Both the position numbers and the translations under genes were made by a program. Of a stretch of 64,000 bases of DNA, positions 57,289 to 64,000 are shown piece after piece. Within the stretch, counting starts at the first letter, position 1. Each line of letters opens with the position of its first letter. This DNA comes from Lycocorax pyrrhopterus obiensis (taxonomy: Eukaryota; Chordata; Aves; Passeriformes; Paradisaeidae), in the NCBI GenBank assembly GCA_014706295.1, contig JACSVZ010000012.1, positions 16,079,255 through 16,143,254 on the forward strand, given 5' to 3'. Under the pieces are notes generated by a model that was not told where the DNA came from, ran no database searches, and worked only from the letters and a program-made list of their open reading frames with translations.

Positions 57289-60200
57289 GTCTTGTGTCTC
57301 CTGAGCTTCTGTTTTGGACCTTTCTGTGTTTCCCGTCCTCCCTGCCCACTCCCTGCCCTCCTGGGCCCAGAGGCAGTGTGGAGGGGTTGACTGCTCCGCA
57401 GCCCTAATGTGATCCAGCACCTCAGTCTAGAGCTCTGGCACTGCTGCCTGCCCTCGCCAGACTAAATTGTATCTGCACTTCAGGAAAATACAAAAAAACT
57501 CTTCCATGCTGTCTCTAGAACCGGCTTTAAAAAGGATTACACATCAATACCCAGGCACCCTGCTCCCCACCCTCCGCCACCATTGTTCTTTCCAAGGCGC
57601 TCCTCTTGCTTTGATGATGATCACTGGCAGAGTTTCAAAACGATGTATTATAAAATCTTAAAAAAAAAAAAAGAAATCCAGTTGCCATAACGTAATGCAG
57701 ATTTTTGTCACCGCTCCACGGCTTCTGCTTTCAATTTCCAGTGAGGGGGAGAGACTCGGTCGCAGTCAGATGGAGACCAGCTCGCATCCCCGCTCCGTGG
57801 GCCCCCAGGCAAAATCCCTGGAATTTGTTCCTTACTGTTTGAAGGCAGAGAGGAGGGAGGAGAGTGCAGAGGAGAGAGAAGGGAAGAAAAGAAGGTGCCA
57901 GTCCCCAAGGAAGATGGGCACAAGCCCAAACTGTGCCCCAGGTGGATGTGCGTCTCTGGAGCTCACACCTGAGCAGGGATGGAAAATTCTGAGAGAAGCA
58001 GTTTTTCGTGGAGAGGCTGAGATTACCATCCTGCAAGTTTTTGAGCAGTGATGCAAGGTGTCAGCCTGGCTTTAGGTTCCTGCTGTCTGTCCATCCTGCC
58101 TTGAAAAGCATCTGGCCGAGAGGCTGAGCTTTGGTCCCACCGAGCACCTGCTGCTGGGAGCAGCTGAGCATCAGCCCAGTGGTGTCCTCCAGTCTGGGAA
58201 CTGGGACCTCCTCCCAGGCTGTGAAGGCTGCAGGCAGGACAGGCAGGGGGAACACAGTGGCACTGCTGCCCACAAAAACCCTCATCCTGCCCTGGGTGCA
58301 AGGGCTGAGAGAGGCCCAGCCTGCCCCTATGTTCCCTGCTGCAGGCAGGTGAGAGAGGCCAAACCAACCTATGCCAGGTAAAATTCCAGCTCCAACATCA
58401 ACTGCTTGTCACCTGTCCCATGGACTGTCATCCTGCCCAGAGCTGCTGCCACGAGCCAAGCAGGCTCAGGGATCAATGCAAAAGGCAACCAAGGTACTCC
58501 GGCACATGGCACCGTGGCATTCATTGTCCAGCTTATCCTCCATCTCCTGTCTCAAAAAAAAGGTTTTGCAGCTTCAGAGGTTTGGGAGGGTGCTGGGATA
58601 GTATTCCCAAGCACAAAAAGACCTGGGACACTTCCAGAAGAGCAGTGACAGCAGGGCTCTAATCCATGGGCTGCAGCCTCCCCCTCAGGTGGGCTTTCCC
58701 CAGGCTTGCAGCCCAAGCTGCCACATGTTGCCACTGCCATGGTGGGAGGGATGGAATGCAGCTCTCCAAGTGAGGCATGCCTCAAATTTTTGGAGAAAAG
58801 GAGCTGTTCCTGAATAGTTGAGAAGTTTCCAGCATCCATATCACAGTGCTGCGAGAGCAGGGCTCGCTCTGAACCAGGCAGCCAGCGCCAGCCCTTGTCA
58901 TGGAGCAAAGGGACACAGGGGTGTCCACGGCTTGGGGGCACCCTCTGCCGTACCCGGGGTGGATTTGGGTCCAGTGCATCAGGAGCTTCTTGGGCTACAA
59001 AGGTTCCTTGGGCACCAAAAGCAATGTGCCCCCTCTGTGACTTCTCTTTCGCTGGTGGCTCTGTGCACCTGGCCAGACTGTGCCTGGTGAAGGGGCAATG
59101 CCCTGAAGCTTAAGGCTGTCCTGAGGGACCCTCACTTCTCCTGCCTCCAGAACAGACCCCACCGGACTTCCAGCTTCCCAAATGGGAGCTGCATCCAGTA
59201 ACCGGAAAACCCAACCAGACTGGAGAGAATGGGGGAATATTTTGGCTCCACTCTTGGAAAACATCCATTTGCAGAGGCTTCTGCTTTTGGAAGGGTTGGC
59301 CATCTTCCACTGAGAAACGGTAACTCAACCTGTAGCGTGTGAATGTGGGTACAAGCCATCTCCAAGTCCAACATCTTCATCTGTGGAAGCCGTCCACAAA
59401 TTTTCCTGGGGACAACAGCACAGCTGGGTCTCGGTGCTCACGAATAGCTTCGGCATAGGAGCACTGGGGCATCCCTTGATGGATTAAGTTGTGGATAGCA
59501 AATAAATACCAAAAAACATTTGAAAACAAAATATAATCCCTCCATCCATTGCAGGTGCCAAGCAAGCCTTGACTGGAGCTGTCAGTGCTCTTCGTGGGCC
59601 AGGAGTGTCCCTAACTGGTCCCCTGTGGCTGTCACCTCTGGGGGCTGACATCTCCGGGTGGTTGTCACCTGGAAGGTCAGGCTGCACTCTTGTTTCCTGG
59701 GATTCTTCCAAGGGCCACAGGAAACCATCCAGCCTGGCCACAGCCACTCTTCTCCCTGATCTGTGCTCCTATGTGCCCCAGTCCCCTGCAGGCCCTCCAG
59801 CTTGCCCTGTCCCCAGTGCTGATCTCATGGGTGGGTGGGAGGTGACTCAGTGGGAAGCATCAGCTGCACAGGGCTGGCTCTCAGAGCAGTCCCTGCGTCT
59901 GATCCTAAAAGGGAGCATTTTTCAGAGAGTTATGAGCCTGTGCAAACAGGGCTTTATAAGGCAGCATCACTAATATGGAGCATAACCTCCCTACCCACAA
60001 ACATCCTGATAGCCTTTCTGGTGTGAGTTTGGCTTTGTAAGCCAAGCCAATCTGATCAGGAAAATCCTGGGGAGAAAACAAACAAGGAGCCCGGGGAGGA
60101 GGCTGGAAGTCGCTTTCCAGAGTCAGAGCAGATGTTGTTTAGTAGACAATGATGCCACAGATGTGCCTTGGCTGGCTGATCTGCAAGGACTCAGCAGCCT

Positions 60201-61604
60201 GGCCACGGGGCAGAGGGGGCTTTGTCCCCATGGTCCTGCCTGCCCCAGCCCTGTTTCAGCCCCTCTTCCCTCAGCAGCCACTGGAACAGGCTTCAGGAGT
60301 GTCAAGGAGATGGGGGAGCCCCCTGTGTCACCCTCAGTCACCTCTCCTTCCCCCTCACCGGGCGATAGGATGGCATTTCAGGGTCAGCTGCTTTTGTCCC
60401 AATGCTGGTGCCAAAGGTTGTGGAAAACCCTTTTTCCCAGCTTGGCAGTGCCCTGCTCCTCCCAGCCACAATGTCTGCAGCTCCACGCAGGGGGGAGAGG
60501 CTGAAGCCCCAGGCAAAGGACTCCTTTTTTAAAAATTTTATTTTCCTTCCATTTCTCAGTACCGCCAGAGCCGTGTCCATCCCGTCCCGTCCCCCCCCCC
60601 AATAATGAGCTGTTGTCTTGTGCAGCATTGAGAGCTAAGTAAGCATGAAAAATTGGAACAATAAAGAAGTAGTTCTGGGACAGCAAAGCCCCTTGTTTGA
60701 CAAGGCTAATTCCACACCCCCCAGCCTCATTTTCTTTCAGCCACCTTCCCCCTCCTTGCTCCTCCTTTATTAAATGAACTGGCTTTTATTGGGGTGGAAG
60801 CTGGGTTTCCTTTTCCCCTCTCGCCTCCCCCTCTGTTCACATGTAATTTGGAGAGTTAATCTCCTCAGGCAGGAAATGTTGTTTCTTTCACTCTTTCTCT
60901 CTGGCAATTTCCATTTGGCTCTTTTAATTGGGGCCCAGACCAAGGAAATGGCCACACCACAGAGCCTGAGCAGGAAGAGGGCTGGTTCTCCTGAGGGGCC
61001 CTGAGCATCCCCTCCCACTGCCCCAGCTCGCACGATCCCCTTGGGCAGATGCTTCAGCCAGGGATGGGAGTACCCAGCTCCCCTTGGCCACCTGGACACG
61101 CTGGTTGGACTGGGGAAAGTTGGGCTGGAGATGTTGGTTGGCATTTCTGCTTCTCCTCTAAATTGCTCTCCCTGCTTTAGGTCAAGTCACCCAAAGTTTT
61201 CAAGATGTAACACCACCCAGGACCATCTCCCCCAGCTCCCCCCACTATGGAGGCACTTGGGTGATGATATTTTCCATGGAATCCCTTTGAAAGACATGAC
61301 GTTGTAAAACCTCATGGAAATTCTCCAGATTTTTTTTTATGCTTTCCCTCCATCTTCTTCTAAAGAAAATAATCCAGTTTTAATGAAAAATAGAGATCTA
61401 TGCTCGCCCCCCAACCCTCTCTCTGTCTCAACCCTTTAGCTGAAGGAGATTTACCATCAGTGAGTGTGTGGGGCATGTGGCCCAGTGTGGGCATTGTCTT
61501 GGGTGGTGCCAGTGGATCCAAACCGTGGTACAGGAAACCAGGATGGATGGTGCTGTGAGACCTGACAGCTCCACACCGCCCAGGTCATGGAGTTAGAGGG
61601 TCAC

Positions 61605-61732
61605 CACAGAGCCCTGGAATAGTTTGTGTTGGAAGGGACCTTAGAGACCATCCCCTGCCGTGGGCAGGGACACCTTCCACTATCCCAGGTTGCTCCAAGC
61701 CCCATCCAACCTGGCCTTGGACACTGCCAGGA
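61605..61732 (-). mobile_element. CR1 tail fragment, minus
   Basis: cacagagccctggaatagtttgtgttggaagggacctt, gccgtgggcagggacaccttccactatcccagg, ending at ggccttggacactgccagg. Truncated after about 130 bp. Confidence 0.85.
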
Positions 61733-64000
61733 AAAAGGACTTCTTTCAGAAAGGAGAAGTGAAATTGCAATCCGCGCTTCACTTGAAGGCAGGGCAAGAC
61801 CATGTTGAGTTTTTTTCATAGAATACCCCAGGAATCTACTGGAAACTCATGGGGAAAACCCTTCCTAGAGCACAGTAAAGCTGGGCAGAAGCAAAGCCTG
61901 CAGCAGCCTCAAGGTGCTGGGAAGCACGAGGAGGCTTGTGATGGAAACAGCTGCTGGAGCCCTGCCTGCTGCTCAGGGCAGAGTCCTGTTCCCACCATGT
62001 CTTAGGATGGTGAAGAGCACTAGGAACAAATCTTCGTGCCGTCTGCACCAGTGTGCTCCTCTGGAGAGCTAGGGCCAGGGAGATGGAGCATAGCTGCTTC
62101 CAGGCAGGGCTGAGAAGCTCTGGAGATTCTAGTCCCCTCCTAATCACAGTCTGGCCTGAAGGTTCCCAGCTCTCCAGCAGCAAAAAGCTTTTGGATTGCT
62201 GTCTGGCACTGTTCATCACTCTCAGCAGGACAGTGATTCATGTTGGGAGGCTCATCTTTGGTGGATACCACCATCCCTCCACAGAAAACCTCTGTGATGG
62301 ACTGGGGCTGCCCATTCATCACCTGCCATCGCCCACAGGACTCAATCCAGTGCAGGTGGCATCAGTGTCCTGCAGTAGTGGGGACGTGGAGGAGCCTGTG
62401 CACACGCCCTGGCTCCAGGCAGCACCTGGGAAGAAGCAGCTCAGAGGGCAGCACTCAGTCGTGCTGCAGGAGCAGTGTCCCCGCTGCACCGTGCCCCATG
62501 AACAGGCTGTGGCCATGGGGGGCCCAAGGAGAACTGGGGGCTTCTGAGTGTGCTATGCATGGCAGAGATGGAAAAAGTGGGTGGAGTGTGGGAATACCTA
62601 ACCAGCTCCTTGGCATGAATTGCTGCTGTCCTGGATAGAGCAAAGTTTTGCTGGTCCGTAGTGGGTGAGCGTCCAGCCCCTGGAGTGGGAGGTCAGGTGG
62701 CTGAGGACAGGGATACCTGGAATGGCGATGTCCTCACCCCAGTGTGAACCCGGACACGTTCATACCCAGGGTATGTGAACCCTCCAGGAACTGGAGGGAG
62801 GGAAGGAGGCTGGCACAGCAGGCAGAAGTCACTACCTGCTCTTTCCTCTCTCACCTTGGGGATGGTCTTAGTGCAATGAGGACCTGAGTCTCCAGGAAGC
62901 TCGGCTCCCACAAGAACCCCAAAGAGACAGACTTCTGGAAGAGTTTTTTAAGCAGTATGAGAAACCCTCTCTTCTCCCTGCCCCATGCCTCCGCTTGGGG
63001 ACCCAGCAGCAGTGCCCAGCTTTGCCTGGTGCTGTGCCTGGGTCACGGCTCAGCGCTCTGGCCTTGGGGCTGGGTGGGAAGTTGGCTTTGGAGAGATGGG
63101 ATGGTTTGTGCATGTATCCTGCCTGCAGGAACACTCGTGGAATTCCTTGCACAGGTGCTCAGGAGTGCTTCATTTCACCTTGTGCACCTTGATGTCAACT
63201 GAGTGGACATGGTTCCTTTTATCCAAGGCAAATTAACTCCCAGCAGCATCCCCTTGGACCGGCCAAAATTCCTGGCTCCTCTTCCAGGGAATCTTCAACC
63301 CTTTGCCTCCAGGTAGGAGGTCTCGTGGCAGGCTGAGGTCAGGCTGTGAGAAGCAGGGAGAGGCAGCATGCCCTGCTCGGAGCCCCCTGTGCTGGGCAGG
63401 GTGAGGACAAGCCTCCCCGGGCTATTGCAGTATCCGCGGGGCTGAACCCTGCATGCCAGGATCCACTCACAAGCAGCGACCTGGGCTCTTCAGGCCTGTC
63501 CCCAGCTGCCTTGGGAGGTGGCTTATGGCTCAAGGCTTGGACCGTAACAGGCAGCGGGGAGCTCACAGACACAGCGCTGGGAGAGGGACAGAGCAGCTGT
63601 CCAGGGAAGCACAGCGGGGTCACAGAGCTGCTGGGCACCAGCAAGGCCTTAGATACTGCCCGTGTGTGGCAGCGAAGGGAGATAGGGGTGGAAAACCTGT
63701 GGCAGAGCTTCTCCTCCCAGAGCCTGTCTGGGATGGAGCCAGCCCCGGGTGGAGGCAGCAGCGGCAGCGCCCGTGGCTGGACATCCCTGCTGCAGGGGAC
63801 CGGGGGCCTTGCCCTGGTGCGTGAGGGACACGGGGCGACGGGTCTGGCCCGGCTCATCGCCCCAGAGGGCAGGGAGGAGAGGGTTAACCCTGCCCCGGGT
63901 CCCGGCTCTTGCAGGAGATGCTGCCACGCTCCCCAGCTCACCGCCTGCCGCCTTCCCCTCCCTCCCCGCTGCCCCTCGGAGCTCTGAATAGGGAATTAGC

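Larger units (their letters stand above)
51306..64000. other. downstream non-coding region, part 3
   Basis: CR1 copies at 54.1, 55.2 and 61.6 kb and the pyrimidine satellite at 57.0 kb are the only recognised elements. AT-rich unique stretches at 57450-57720 and 60520-60910 may be conserved. The last 600 bp are GC- and CpG-richer with an open frame (63346-63987) that shows no known motif; a neighbouring gene's 5' end could begin near the edge, but I cannot support it. Confidence 0.5.

Noticed and set aside
56692..57420. Minus-strand 242-aa open frame rich in Arg/Glu repeats
   Set aside because: It is the translation of the pyrimidine satellite; no flanking protein-like sequence or splice structure.
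63346..63987. 213-aa open frame at the right edge
   Set aside because: No known motif and low-complexity Gly/Ser composition; could only be revived by transcript evidence.
1..64000. A novel multi-gene system (defence, biosynthesis, mobile cassette)
   Set aside because: Only one supported gene is present; the rest is non-coding vertebrate DNA with common repeats.

Overview
The window is vertebrate nuclear DNA, most likely from a passerine bird. Three things point there. Roughly twenty 5'-truncated CR1 LINE copies are scattered on both strands. A complete solo LTR of a type I associate with songbirds lies at 35693-36280. One multi-exon gene has canonical GT-AG introns and vertebrate protein sequence. 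Nothing looks prokaryotic, and there is no CRISPR array, operon or recognisable tRNA/rRNA gene. No new multi-gene system is visible.

Gene. A plus-strand gene runs from about 15.3 to 30.3 kb. I reconstruct 19 coding exons joined by 18 GT-AG introns; every junction keeps frame, giving 3510 nt (about 1169 codons) ending at TGA 30289-30291. The product has an N-terminal basic/Ser-rich segment, ankyrin repeats (exon 3), a helical segment (exon 4), a fibronectin type III domain (exons 5-7), a long conserved central region (exons 8-17), a Pro/Ser-rich acidic linker (exon 18) and a C-terminal Ras-association-like domain (exon 19). This is the ANKFN1 / Nmf9 / Drosophila wide awake (WAKE) family. The gene is compact (15 kb), so orthology to ANKFN1 versus an ANKFN1-like paralogue is open. 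The start codon and any 5' non-coding exons are uncertain.

Upstream (1-15.3 kb). No coding exon is recognised. It holds CR1 fragments, a G-rich minisatellite (7.33-7.58 kb), a small CpG cluster (8.33-8.49 kb) that could be an upstream promoter, and AT-rich stretches that may be conserved non-coding DNA.

Downstream (30.3-64 kb). A 3' UTR with GA and T-rich tracts is followed by about 33 kb without recognisable coding exons. It holds CR1 copies, the solo LTR, short fossils of an old repeat (31.9 and 41.7 kb; a third in intron 18), an unusual ~165-bp imperfect palindrome (42.47-42.63 kb), a CpG cluster (51.0-51.3 kb) and a pentamer-to-heptamer pyrimidine satellite (57.01-57.29 kb). Almost all open frames outside the 19 exons are chance or repeat-derived.
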